A stretch of DNA of 64,000 nucleotides from Metellina segmentata (lineage: Eukaryota; Arthropoda; Arachnida; Araneae; Tetragnathidae): positions 17,358,458 through 17,422,457 of the forward strand of contig OX375875.1 of NCBI GenBank assembly GCA_947359465.1. Direction: 5' to 3'. Shown piece after piece: positions 1 through 10,295 of the stretch (the stretch's first letter is position 1; the number at the start of each line of letters is the position of its first letter). A program made the position numbers and the translations under genes. The notes beneath the pieces are model-generated. The model made no database searches and was not told the origin of the DNA. It worked only from the letters and a program-made list of their open reading frames with translations.

Positions 1-531
1 TGCGAAGCGTTAAGGTTTCCTACTGATGACCAACATCAAGTACAGCAGTGACGATGAATTTTTTGAGACAGTGAAAACTAGACATCCTTCTGCCGATTTG
101 GAGTTACCCACTTATTTTCAAAACAAAGATGTATATTGTCTGCATTCTGTTCTCTATCTATAGTAAAAACCATTTTTGTAAAATGCAATACTCCCTTGCC
201 AGCCAGTTCGGCTTTTGAAAGATTGTTTAGTTCAGGCGGTTTGTGTCTCCGACCCAATGGCAGCCGCGTAAGTGACAACAATTTTGCGATGCAGCTTTTG
301 CTGTATCACAATAAAGATTTTCTTATAACAATGTAATAAAGCTGATAAAAATCTTTCGTTTTTTTGTTATTCCTATATTATTTTAAAAACATTTGTAAAC
401 ATGTAATTTTGTCGTAAAAAGTAATCTTAAAAGTAATTGTAATGCGTTACTATTGAAGCGTAGCAATTCGTTATTTTTTACGAAAAGTAATTGCAACAAG
501 TTACATTTAAACAAGTAACGGCCCAACCCTG
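1..531 (+). mobile_element. hAT transposon 3' end with transposase C-terminus (relic)
   Basis: Bases 51-325 encode, in two broken frames, the end of a hAT transposase. A stretch reading DDEFF...LPTYFQ is followed, after a stop and frame change, by the hAT dimerisation segment with the signature LPASSAFERLFSSGG and a downstream RVSDNNFAMQLLL. After it comes an AT-rich tail containing several GTAA(C/T)-type subterminal motifs, ending in CCAACCCTG at 523-531, which resembles hAT termini that start CAGGGTTGG. The next bases are the TACC tail of a SINE, so the element appears to have inserted into or beside that tail. The 5' part lies outside the window. The stops and frameshift mean it is not active. 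Confidence 0.75.
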
Positions 532-790
532 TACCTACCTCCGGGTATTTAATTAACGTCGCACTGAAACACCACAACGTGCTATTGGTGACGGTCCGAG
601 ATCAGGGATGGGGGTGAGGGAAAGATCCCAGAACAACGTCTCGTAATTCTTGTACTCTGGAGAGTGGTGTTTACCTCGTCATCTAACTTCTATGCCAACG
701 TGAGGACATTTGATGTGCACCTGCACGCTTTTCTACACGACGATCTTTGGCTGCATTCGCACTCGCAACCCTCCGGTTGCTGATTCGTCA
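532..790 (-). mobile_element. SINE, head type B, minus strand, diverged
   Basis: Starts with the (TACC)n tail and reads TTAATTAACGTCGCAC, the reverse complement of the superfamily 3' end. It continues through the shared body (ACGGTCCGAGATCA, AACGTGAGGACATTTG) to the type-B head, whose box-B-like part reads GGGTTGCGAGTGCGAAT on the minus strand. Many substitutions show that it is old. No clean target duplication is visible because a hAT end abuts its tail. Confidence 0.7.
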
Positions 791-1497
791 AAACGGACTT
801 CCGCGGCTCTCTTGCACAGGAAAAACCAATGAGGAAAAAGAAACGCAAAAGTGCAGTAATTTAATCAATAACTTTCAAAAGGACATACAGCTTCGAATCC
901 AAAGTTTCTTGACTAGTCTAATCTATAGGCTTCGTCTTCCAGCTGCGGCGGCGATCCACTCAATTCCATTCTATTGTGCACATGGACCAAGACATTGTAA
1001 CATAACCTGTTCAATAGGGAAAATACCCTTGCAAAGAAAACACAGATCACAACCAGGGACAGGTACGCGGCATTCTTCAGGAGGAGGTATAGATCGTGAA
1101 ACTGGACTTCTCCGCCACGTCCGTAGAAGAATAAGTGATTAAATGAGAAAAAGAAGAGTTTGGTCCTCAGCATCTTCTCTTTGAGACTGTGTACGATCCT
1201 CACGTGCATTCGAAAACTTCGAATCACGCTCGTGAAGAGAATGTCGATGACGGGCTGGAACACAAATCGCACAAATGCTTTTATCTGCAAGAGAATTTGA
1301 AAGTTCGATGTTTAGCAGAGCATGAGTCACAAGGCCGAAAAGTAGTTTTTACGAAAAGCAAAGTGTCGCGGTACATCGGTTGGTTGGTTTTGTGGTTTCA
1401 TGGGGCGCAAGGCACATATTTGGCAGTGTTGCGCCCGACACAAGACATACAAAATCAAGTTTGTATACACACGATGTACGTTTTAGACACAGAAGAG
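791..1497. other. No recognisable feature
   Basis: Overlapping open frames up to 131 codons exist on both strands (747-1142 plus, 913-1290 minus). They overlap the SINE head, show no known domain and have no splice context, so none is called as a gene. Confidence 0.4.
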
Positions 1498-3368
1498 GTA
1501 ATTTGGCAATTTTTAATCAACGTCGTACAAGAGCAACAACGGGCTATTGATGACGGTCAGGGATGGTAGCCCGATTGGAATATTAACGGATTAACAACCA
1601 GATGGTTGAGAGTTCGAATTTAACCAAAACGACGTGTTCGTGGGGGCTGGTGCATGTTCAATCTGTCGTGTTCTCACTTCAGATGATGTGGAAGTTTGTT
1701 GTGGGATGCCAGCTCAGGAGTTGACCTCGTCTTGACGGTGGATAAAAAGGACGAAGCGTTATCCTCGAAAATTCCCCTTCGGATTTCATCTTGGACTTTC
1801 GCCAAAAGCCCATTGTGTTTATTCAGCGCGACTTGAAATACCTTCCTACGAAAACTAAAGGTAGGTTATTAACATCGCATTGATTCAACACAACGTGCTA
1901 TTGGTGTCAGTCCGGGTGATAGGTATTTTTTTAATTAACGTCGTACGAGAGCAACACAACGGGTTATTGACGACTGTATGGGATCAATCCCCTAAGGTAA
2001 AGATCCGAGGACAACACCACGTTATTTTGAACTGTGATCAGATGACGAGGCAACACCTGAGCTGGCACCCCACTCTCCAAACTTCCACACCAACCCAACG
2101 TGAGGACGTTCAGCCATGACAGTTTTAAGGTACACCAGCCGCCTCTATACCATACGCTTACAAACATCCATGCATCGACCCGTATTTGAAGCAGAAATCC
2201 TTCCGATCAAGAGGCTAACACCTTAACCACCAGATCGGTTGGTCGTCTGAAGAAAGAGGAACTGTGGAATAGAATAATGGTGAGATGAAATTAGAAAAAG
2301 ATAGCTTGGGAATCTCTTGGTTTACTCTTCCAGGAAACGTGGCACCCTGGTATGGAAGGAAAAAGGACAATAAACTCCGTGGGAAAAGAAAAGATCACTC
2401 GAGTACCTTGTGCCTGTGAAGCCCGTATACACCGTAAGGTTGAATGCTTTGGTATTATAGGCACGAAGGATATGTGCTACTAATACCAATTCGAGCCCGG
2501 GAAGTGCAATCGTCTATTGGGATCAATGTGATACTCATCTTGTGAAGACCTTCATTTGTTAAATGATAGAATCTTACCACAAAATTGATCAAAGTGAGGT
2601 TTTAGACTGAGATGAGACCTCATCTCAAGAGAGAAACCATCATGGTCTATTCTAAATTCCCTTCCTAGTTGAATGATTTAGTGATTGAGTGAAAGGGATG
2701 GCATTGGACTCTAACGCTTCGTTTCTCATATATATCACAACCACGTATTCCTTATTCGGGACCGATACTTCTTGCATACCTAGATCACTATATTCCATCG
2801 ATCTTCTGTTCAAAATCACGTGGTATTCTTCTCGGATCTTTCTCTTAGGGGATAGATCCCGGATCGTCGTCAATATCCATTGTGTTGCTCTAGTGCGACG
2901 TTAATTAAAAATTACCAAATTCCATCGATCTTCTAATGAAGTAAAGTCGTCAATAGCCCATTGTGTTGCACAGTAAGACTTAATTTAAATATCTACCTAA
3001 TGAAATAGAGAATGTAGGCGGAATCGATAGATAGGTATTTTAATAAACGTTCCACAGGAGCGACACAACGGGCTATTGGATCACGGTCCGGAATCAAACC
3101 CGAAGAAAAAGATCCGGAGACAACACCACATAATTTAAGATTTGTATTTAATCAATTTAACGCTAGAGTAACATAACGGGGTTTATTCTATATATTATAG
3201 AACCATGGGCAGATAACGAGGTCACACCCCGAACTGTCACCTCATTCTCCATTCTTCCACACCACGCCAACGTGAGGACATTATTTAACGCGCACCAGCC
3301 CACTTTGTACACGACGGTCTTTGGTTGGATACGAACTCACAACCCTCCTGTTTTAATCCGTTACTCTT
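1498..3368. repeat. Cluster of nested and truncated SINE copies
   Basis: At least seven pieces of the same SINE superfamily occur here: a 3'-end fragment at 1498-1566 (minus); a head-B copy at 1567-1745 (plus); a 3'-end fragment at 1860-1918 (minus); a nearly complete head-A copy at 1919-2245 (minus) ending in CGGTTGGTCG; body fragments at about 2790-2923 and 2930-2998 (plus); and a head-B copy at 3030-3368 (minus) interrupted by about 60 unrelated bases near 3143-3205. The interval 2246-2640 shows no recognised sequence. Divergence between copies implies repeated waves of insertion. Confidence 0.7.
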
Positions 3369-3379
3369 CCGACTGGGCT

Positions 3380-3699
3380 AGTAGTTAAGGTGTTAGCCTC
3401 TGGATCGGAAGGTTCCTGGTTCGAATCCGGGTCCGGGCATGGATGTTTGTAAGTGTATGGTGTAGAGGCGGCTGGTGCACCTTAAATCTGTCGTGGCCGA
3501 AAGTCCTCACGTTGGGTTGGCGTGGAAGTTTGGAGAGTGGGGTGCCAGCTCAGGTGTTGCTTCGTCATCTGACCGTGGTTCAAAATTACGAAGTGTTGTC
3601 CTCGGATCTTTCCCTCAAGGGACTGATCCCGGACCGTAGTCAATAGCCCGTTGTGTTGCTCTAGTACGACGTAAACTAAAAATTACCAAATTACCATTA
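3380..3699 (+). mobile_element. SINE, head type A, plus strand
   Basis: Begins AGTAGTTAAGGTGTTAGCC, so it lacks about 15 bases of the tRNA-like 5' end. Box B is GGTTCGAATCC at about 3420. The body runs through CACGTTGGGTTGGCG and GTCATCTGACCGTGG to the tail ATTACCATTACC. It is flanked by the 11-bp duplication CCGACTGGGCT at 3369-3379 and 3700-3710. The host sequence is the head of an older head-B SINE. Confidence 0.85.
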
Positions 3700-3710
3700 C
3701 CGACTGGGCT

Positions 3711-4045
3711 GGTAATTTGGTAATTTTTTAATTAACGTCGTACTAGAGCAACACAACGGGCTATTGACGACGGTCCGGGATCAGTCCCTTAAGGGAAAGA
3801 TCCGAGGACAACACCTCGTAATTTTGAACCACGGTCAGATGACGAAGCAACACCTGAGCTGGCACCCCACTCTCCAAACTTCCACGCCAACCCAACGTGA
3901 GGACTTTCGGCCACGACAGATTTAAGGTGCACCAGCCGCCTCTACACCATACACTTACAAACATCCATGCCCGGACCCGGATTCGAACCAGGAACCTTCC
4001 TATCTAGAGGCTAACACCTTAACCACTATACCGGTTGGTCGGCTA
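3711..4045 (-). mobile_element. SINE, head type A, minus strand, full length
   Basis: Starts with the reverse-complemented tail GGTAATTTGG and ends with CGGTTGGTCGGC, the complement of the complete tRNA-like 5' end. It lies tail-to-tail with the copy at 3380-3699, separated only by the 11-bp target copy. A third CCGACTGGGCT follows at 4046-4056, so both SINEs used the same target in opposite orientations. Confidence 0.88.
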
Positions 4046-4088
4046 CCGACTGGGCTATCGCGACTCGTAGGCGGTGAGAATTGGGTAC

Positions 4089-4277
4089 TTGGTAATTTTA
4101 GTTAACGTCGTACTAGAGCAACACAACGGGCTATTGACGACGGTCCGGGATCAGTCCCTTAAGGAAAGATCCGAGGACAACACTTCGTAATTTTGAACCA
4201 CGGTCAGATGACGAAGCAACATCTGAGCTGGTACCCCACTCTCCAAACTTCCACGCCAACCCAACGCAGGAGAGAGA
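4089..4277 (-). mobile_element. SINE head-A copy truncated at its 5' end
   Basis: Contains the 3' portion of the SINE from the TTAGTTAACGTCG end to CCAACCCAACGC, then stops. It is flanked by the 13-bp direct repeat GAGAATTGGGTAC at 4076-4088 and 4278-4290. Truncation at the tRNA end plus a long target duplication is the expected mark of LINE-driven, target-primed insertion. Confidence 0.82.
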
Positions 4278-4317
4278 GAGAATTGGGTACAGGTTTTTTA
4301 TAATCAGATGGTCACAA

Positions 4318-4648
4318 GGGAGTTTTTCACCTGAAGCGATGGCCTGGTTGGAAGAACAGCGGATTATCAATCGGAGGGTTGAGAGTTCGAATCCAGACAA
4401 AGACCGTCGTGTACAAAGGGAGTTGGTGTGCGTTAAATCCGTCGGTGCCTCAAATGTCCTCACGTTGGCGTGGTGTAGAAGTTTGGAGAGTGGTGTTCCA
4501 GCTCAGGTGTTGCCTCAGCATCTGACCGTGGCTCGAAATGATGTGGCGTTTGTTCTGGGATCTTTCCCTTGGGGGATTGATCCCGGACAGTCGTCAATAG
4601 CCCGCAGTGTTGCTCGAGCGAGATGTTAATTAAATACCTACCTACCAC
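4318..4648 (+). mobile_element. SINE, head type B, plus strand, near full length
   Basis: The tRNA-like head carries box B as GAGTTCGAATCC (about 4381-4392), followed by AAAGACCGTCGTGTAC, a linker seen in all type-B copies. The body (TCCTCACGTTGGCG, TTGATCCCGGAC) is shared with head-A copies. The tail is (CCTA)n, ending TACCTACCTACC, unlike the ATTACC tail of head-A copies. Confidence 0.82.
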
Positions 4649-4730
4649 CAAAAGCGATTATGTACGGAAAATATTAATAGTCTCGTATACAAGGATTGGG
4701 TTGCTAGATACCCCAATCAACTGTAAGAGA

Positions 4731-5179
4731 GCCGCGGTAGCTCAGTCAGTAGAGCGTCGGGCTCGCATCAGAAGGGTTGTGGGTTCTGTCCTCGGCGGAG
4801 CCTGCAATTCTGATGATTGTGAGATCGGCGCTTCGACCTGGCTAAAGACCGTCGTGTTCACTAATGGTGACTGGGGCACGTTAAATAGGTCGTGGTCACA
4901 AAGTCCCCCATGTTCCCATACCAAATCAATACCTCTTTGGGTATCTGATCAGAGGGTTATCGGCCTCTGATTGGTATATAAATTACGATATGTGTGAGTG
5001 AATGGATGTATGAAAGGGACCTTCCTGTAAAACGGATGTGTCATGTATGCCGAGCAAAGTCGGACTTCCTCCCAATGGGGCTCAATAACATGGAAGGCGC
5101 ACCCCCTCGCCTCTTGCCGTCTTCTACGGGCCTGGCACTCCTCTGGTCTGCCAGTGTAGGCATTAGAAACAACAACAAC
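4731..5179 (+). mobile_element. tRNA-derived SINE of a separate family, (AAC)n tail, with TSD
   Basis: The head GCCGCGGTAGCTCAGTCAGT is a clear tRNA 5' end with box A (TAGCTCAGTCAGTAGAGCG). The decayed box B reads GTGGGTTCTGTCC. The 449-bp body only briefly resembles the other SINEs (AAGACCGTCGTGT near 4846) and ends in AACAACAACAAC. Flanking repeats CAACTGTAAGAG (4718-4729) and CAACTGTAAAGAG (5180-5192) form a target duplication differing by one A, so both ends are defined. Confidence 0.85.
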
Positions 5180-5192
5180 CAACTGTAAAGAG

Positions 5193-5375
5193 GGTCAGAT
5201 CACAGTGAACGTCTTACCTTGCGGCAGAGTAGGGAAAGAATTCTCTTTGCCGCTTGAATGAAGCGCATCAAGAAAATGTATCCGAATTCTAAGGTGAAGT
5301 ATGTTATAATGAGAAGATAACTGAGAATATTCGCCACTAAAAAAGAAAGACATTAAACAGTTTTGTGAACCGTAA
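5193..5375. other. No recognisable feature
   Basis: Unique-looking sequence between the (AAC)n-tailed SINE and the Harbinger-type MITE; no convincing coding signal. Confidence 0.4.
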
Positions 5376-5815
5376 GGCCCGGTGCACACAGATCCTGTTT
5401 TTCAACGTACGGCGCCGCTGCGGCAACGCAAGTGCTGTCTGAGATACATTAGATCAAATGGAGTATTGCACACATGCCTCCGGTGCCGCACATCCAACTT
5501 GCGTGCAGTTTGTACCGCAGATCCCCACGACGCGCAGCTCGCCGCACACGCGTCTCCGGTCTGAAGTACCTTGTTTTCATAAATAAATGGAATATAAATA
5601 ATAATTAATAAATGGTTGTATCCAGTAACGTATATTTTGTTTCAAAATATTTTTTTACACCAAGTAGGCGAAATAAACACGTTTTCTTCGATAGAACATT
5701 TATCGAAAATGGCGCGAAGTGAGTACTTGCGTCATTTCACGGTTATGTGTGCAGAGTTGGGTTTCGGTGCCGCAGCGACGCCGCACGTAAAAAAATCGGA
5801 TGTGTGCACCGGGCC
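5376..5815. mobile_element. PIF/Harbinger-type MITE, 440 bp
   Basis: Termini are inverted: GGCCCGGTGCACACA at 5376 and, on the opposite strand, GGCCCGGTGCACACA from 5815, with similarity continuing through (C)GGCG(C/T)CGCTGCGGCA. TAA flanks both ends (5373-5375 and 5816-5818), matching the 3-bp TWA target duplication of Harbinger elements. It is GC-rich at the ends, AT-rich within, and has no transposase, so it is non-autonomous. A short open frame starting ATGGCGCGAAGTGAG may be a trace of the parent element. Confidence 0.85.
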
Positions 5816-6100
5816 TAAATATAGCTTCAGATGACTCGTCTGAAAAACATAATACAAGATTATTACAAATGTTTCATCTAGTTTCAAAACACTATTTCTC
5901 AAATATTATACTTAAGGGGCCAGTGGATTTTCTAAACTAACTTTTGAAGTTATCATCCATGAAATATTGTGAAATTTGCACTCATGTTTTCTTCTGACAA
6001 CTCCGCCAAAAAATATGTTTCAAAAAATATCTGGTCAAATTGTAAAGGGCGGTAGAGGGACCCAAAATGAACATTTTTAGGTCGTAAAGGGCTCTATTTA

Positions 6101-6242
6101 GATCAGTCGATAACATCGGTCCTGTAGCGCAAGGCGTCATTCCACATTAGGATTTTCAACGGCATGCATGGATTCACGATTTCGTGCCGTTGAAAATCCG
6201 AGAGGACACTTTACGCCTTAGAACCGATGTTATCGACTGATC
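6101..6242. repeat. 142-bp foldback (imperfect palindrome)
   Basis: The left arm starts GATCAGTCGATAACATCGGT. The right arm ends with its exact complement, ACCGATGTTATCGACTGATC. Inner blocks GGATTTTCAACGGCA and TGCCGTTGAAAATCC also pair, leaving a small loop near 6170-6182. It could be a very short MITE or a hairpin-RNA source. No flanking duplication was identified. Confidence 0.8.
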
Positions 6243-8246
6243 TTATAGTAACAAGCTATAGGCGTGACAGTTTTTCAAAAAAGTAACGAAAATGTCCCGA
6301 TTTTTACGGAATTTCAAAAAAAAATATTATCAGGAACCAAATTTAAATTCATAAAAAAACTCGGTGAGGTGCAAAAATTCACGTTTAGAGGGTACTCTAA
6401 AAAAACTCACTGCTGAAGACTGAAAATTTGTACGTGTTTTGCTCAATCGCCTTAGAAATTTCGCTTTTTTCGACTTTGGCATAACTAACTGCATCCTAAA
6501 CTAATTATCGCAAAAAAACTGCTCCATCTTGTTCCCTGTACAATTTTGAACAAACCATGTTAATTTCCTAATTTTCTGATCCGTACTTTCTTGGAAACCG
6601 TCTAAGAATCGAGCGAAAAAAGCAAGTTTTCAATCATGCGTGGCGGCGGTAATTTTTTTTGTAATATAGAGAGGATACGGATACCTTTTTAACAAATACG
6701 TTTAAAAAAAATAGGCCTAGAAGACCTCAAAAAGATTTTTAAGCTTGTAGTTCCAAATATAAATAACGAAAGTCATAACCTTGTAGAGACAATTACTCAA
6801 AAAGAATTGTCAATGGTCTCCGATGTAAATTTTGAGTTAGGTGTATATTCTACTTCAAATCGTCAGATGGCTCTTTGTTGCTTTTTTGGAAGAGGTACAA
6901 GTATGAAAATGACCGTGTCTTAGTAAAAAGTCTAAATTATCTGAAAATCAAGTGCTTGGGCTAATAGCTGGCACTAATCTTTTGCACCAATATAAAATTA
7001 CATAAACAACGTAAAGAACCAACTTTAATATGTATACATCGTTTTCCAAAGGTAAGCTAAATGGTTATTACTCTTCTGGTATCATTATCATGGAAACTTC
7101 AGCTGTAGCAAAACTAGTCACTTAATCAACTGCTGTTATACGGTTACGTACAATTCATGAACACTACTTCAGACTGATTTTGTAAGAAGATAGTATCAGA
7201 AATACAGTTACAATGAAGAGCTATGATAGCGCTGAACAGAAAAGAAACAATCATCGGAGCAAAGTGTGTTTAGTATTTCTTAGGTACCTTTCCTTATACT
7301 AATGGAGGGGAAAAAATTATATGTGTTAAAATCCTGATCCATTATCAACTAGAATCACAAAATTCCATCAAATTTCTTTTAGCCAAGTAATTAGTAGATT
7401 TAACTACAAGGGAAGTTATAATGTGCAAGGTACCTTTAAAGCTGAGTTTGTTCTTTTGATAGACGTGATCAAACATCAAATGCTAACAATAGAAACACCG
7501 CTAGAATATTTTTGTAGAGATACCGAGAAGTCTGCTGAAATAATCTATATTAATGTAATCGGGCTCTACCAAATCATATTAAGATGTTTAAATTCCGTTT
7601 TCCAGATAAACTGATACGTTTTCTGAGACCCGAAGCAAGTACAAGATCGTAAACTATACATAAAAATACTGATCCATGGAAATATTATTTTGCTTCTTGT
7701 ATTCTTCCAATTGGTCTGTTCTTAAGGGCGCACGTCGAAAAAAATAAACACAATTGGCGATAAGGGAAACATTTACTATTGCCCCAGTTTGAAAACACAT
7801 CAAAACAATTGATACTTGTAGCTCATGCAAGTAAAATATAAACAGTCAACGGATATAAGTTCACTTACTTCTAACTGTTCTGAATTTTCTGTCGATTTTC
7901 GTTTTAAGATCCCTCTTCTGGTATCTGGGGCCTCCTCTCAAGCCAACATAAACACGTTCAGAACACTGATAAACGCGAACTTTCAGATTACTGGGTCGCT
8001 CCGACTCAGTAAAATTGCCAACTGCGCTTAGCACACAGCAACGAGTTGTAAGAGAAATAGGTTCGATTTCTATTACTTAACCTTAGGGGTATTTCAGTCT
8101 TCTGTACGTAATAGCACGGTAAATAGTGTCAATGCGAGGCAAATACCTACACACCCTCTTCTGTATCAGTAAAACAGGTGTATGTACATGACTTGATGTT
8201 ATCTGTCTTGTGTTTGGTGTAACTTACACAATATGACCTATTCAAT
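6243..8246. other. AT-rich intergenic sequence, nothing recognised
   Basis: Open frames of 60-70 codons occur (7423-7614, 7825-8031) but show neither domains nor splice context. The segment 5893-6100 to its left is similar. Confidence 0.4.
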
Positions 8247-8405
8247 AAAAAAACTAAAATCAATCAACCAGTGGTAATTATTAGTTAACGCCGTACTAGA
8301 GTAACACAACGGGCTATTGATGACGGTCCGAGATCAATCATTTAAGTGAAAGATCAAAAATCAACTAGTAAAAAACACTGGTTGATTGATTTTAGTTTTT
8401 TTTTT
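8247..8405. repeat. SINE 3' fragment bracketed by a ~27-bp inverted repeat
   Basis: A truncated minus-strand SINE end (8274-8356) lies between ACTAAAATCAATCAACCAG (8253-8271) and its complement CTGGTTGATTGATTTTAGT at 8378-8396. The pairing extends into flanking A and T runs. The SINE breaks at AAAGATC and is followed by a second AAATCAACTAGT before the arm. The arms may be inverted-repeat termini or may result from a snap-back repair event. Confidence 0.65.
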
Positions 8406-8423
8406 TTATCAGTCAACTGCACT

Positions 8424-8892
8424 GTGATTCAAAATTACGAGGTGTTGTCCTCGGATCTTACCCTAAAGGGACTGATCCCGGTAATTTGGTAATTTTTTAG
8501 TTAACGTCGTACTAGAGCAACACAACGGGTTATTGACGACGGTCCGGGATCAGTCCCTTAAGGGAAAGATCCGAGGACAACACCTCGTAATTTTGAACCA
8601 CGGTCAGATGACGAAGCAACACCTGAGCTGGCACCCCACTCTCCAAACTTCCACGCCAACCCAACGTGAGGACTTTCGGCCACGACAGATTTAAGGTGCA
8701 CCAGCCGCCTCTACACCATACGCTTACAAACATCCATGCCCGGACCCGGATTCGAACCAGGAACCTTCCGATCTAGAGGCTAACACCTTAACCACTATAC
8801 CGTTTGGTCGGCGGGACTGATCCCGGACCGTCGTCAATAGCTCGTTGTGTTGCTCTAGTACGATGTTAACTAAAATTACCATTACCATTACC
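8424..8892 (+). mobile_element. 5'-truncated SINE (plus) split by a later SINE
   Basis: The left part (8424-8481) begins GTGATTCAAAATTACG and the right part (8827-8892) carries ACCGTCGTCAATAGC to the tail (ATTACC)3. Outer flanks share CAACTGCACT (8414-8423 and 8896-8905). The interrupting copy occupies 8482-8812. The order of events is therefore readable: this truncated copy first, the full-length copy later. Confidence 0.82.
8482..8812 (-). mobile_element. Full-length SINE, head type A, nested, 331 bp
   Basis: Complete from the reversed tail TAATTTGGTAATT to the reversed 5' end CGTTTGGTCGGC. It is flanked by the perfect 14-bp duplication GGGACTGATCCCGG at 8468-8481 and 8813-8826. That 14-mer belongs to the body of the older SINE it entered. 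This is one of the best copies for defining the family. Confidence 0.9.
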
Positions 8893-8905
8893 AGCCAACT
8901 GCACT

Positions 8906-9066
8906 AGGTATTTTTAATTAATGTCACACTGGAAGCTACACAACGGGCTATTAGTGACCAACCCCGAAGGGAAAGATCGAGGACGACACCACGTAATATT
9001 GAACCACGGTCAGATGACGAGGCAACACCTGAGCTGGCACCCCACTCTCCAAACATCCACACCAAC
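8906..9066 (-). mobile_element. SINE fragment, minus strand
   Basis: Starts TAGGTATTTTTAATTAATGTC and ends at CACACCAACCCAC within the shared body; no head remains. The tail style (TAGGT) matches head-B copies. Confidence 0.65.
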
Positions 9067-9126
9067 CCACCACATCCAACTAGGACATCACGTCCCTAAT
9101 ATAGATAAGCTTTCATCTTATTAGTG

Positions 9127-9402
9127 GCTGCAGTAGTCCGGCTGAAGAGTTGCTGATTGGCAACCGCAGTGTGGCGAGTTCAAAACTCGATCCAAAAGAT
9201 CATCGTGTAATTGGGGGAGGGGGGAAAGTACACGTTAATTCTGCGGTGGCCCCAAATGTCCGTGCAGTGACCTCGTTACCTGATCCTAGTTCAAAATAAC
9301 GTGTTGTCTTCAGATGTTTTTCCTTCAGAGATTGACCCTGGACCGTCACCAATAGCCCGTTGTGTTGTTCCAGTACAAACGTTAATTGAATACCTACCTT
9401 AT
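9127..9402 (+). mobile_element. SINE, head type B, plus strand, diverged
   Basis: The head contains GTGGCGAGTTCAAAACTCGA, a decayed box B, followed by the type-B linker AAAGATCATCGTGTA. The body has a deletion before GTGACCTCGTTACCTGATCC. The tail is ATACCTACCTTA. Confidence 0.65.
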
Positions 9403-9407
9403 ATGTG

Positions 9408-9672
9408 GTAATTTTTTATGAACGTCGTAATAGAGCAACACAACGGGACAGTGACGACGGTCCGGGATCAATACCCTAAGTGAAAGATCCGAGGACAATA
9501 CCCCGGTCAGATGACGAGGCAACACCTGAGTTGGCACTCCACTCCAACCCAACGTGAGGATTATCGGCCACAACAGATTTAAGGTGTACCAGCCGCCACT
9601 ACACCATATGCTTACAAACATCCAGGAACGATTCGAACCAAGTTCCTTCCGATCTAGAGACTATACACCTTA
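9408..9672 (-). mobile_element. SINE, head type A, minus strand, internally deleted
   Basis: From GGTAATTTTTTATGAACG to the reversed box A region ACTATACACCTTA. Box B is present as ATTCGAACCA. Two internal deletions shorten the body relative to the 329-331-bp copies. Confidence 0.7.
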
Positions 9673-9681
9673 AATATGCAG

Positions 9682-10012
9682 GTAATTGGTAATGTTTTGT
9701 TAACGTCGTACTAGAACAACACAACGGGCTATTGACGACGGTCCGGGATCAGTCCCTTGAGGGAAAGATCCTAGGACAACACCTCGTAATTTTGAACCAC
9801 GGTCAGATGACGAAGCAACACCTGAGCTGGCACCCCACTCTCCAAACTTCCACGCCAACCCAACGTGAGGACTTTCGGCCACGACAGATTTAAGGTGCAC
9901 CAGCCGCCTCTACACCATACGTTTACAAACATCCATGCCCGGACCCGGATTCGAACCAGGAACCTTCCGATCCAGAGGCTAACACCTTAACCACTGTACC
10001 GGTTGGTCGGCA
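9682..10012 (-). mobile_element. Full-length SINE, head type A, minus strand
   Basis: Runs from GGTAATTGGTAATG to CCGGTTGGTCGGC and retains box B (GATTCGAACCAGG reversed) and box A. Very similar to the copies at 8482-8812 and 13397-13687, so probably from the same recent burst. No convincing flanking duplication was found. Confidence 0.8.
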
Positions 10013-10295
10013 AAAAATTGAAAATGAAAAAGACTTTATTTGAAGGAGCACTATAGGAAAGGAACGAATGATTAAGTCAACTATAGACATAAAGTTTCAA
10101 ATACAGATACACATTTATTGCTTTTACATGGCTCATAATTCTCATGACAGTTTTATTAATAAATTACTAATAGATTAAAAAAATCTTTAAAATCAAAGAA
10201 ATAATCTATACACACACATTATATCTCGACATATTAAAAAAATGATATAAAAAATATTTAAAAATACTATGGTTATTATGGGAGTAGTTATAACT

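Noticed and set aside
747..1142. 131-codon open frame
   Set aside because: Begins in a SINE head, overlaps a 125-codon frame on the other strand, and has no domain or composition support.
3443..3646. A ~67-aa open frame starting MFVSVWCRGGWC that recurs at 3761, 8530, 13138 and 13444
   Set aside because: It is the translation of the SINE body, present in each copy in either orientation. Not a gene family.
4731..4800. Looks like a tRNA gene (box A and box B present)
   Set aside because: The acceptor stem does not close, box B is damaged, and the sequence continues into a 449-bp body with an (AAC)n tail and duplications: a SINE.
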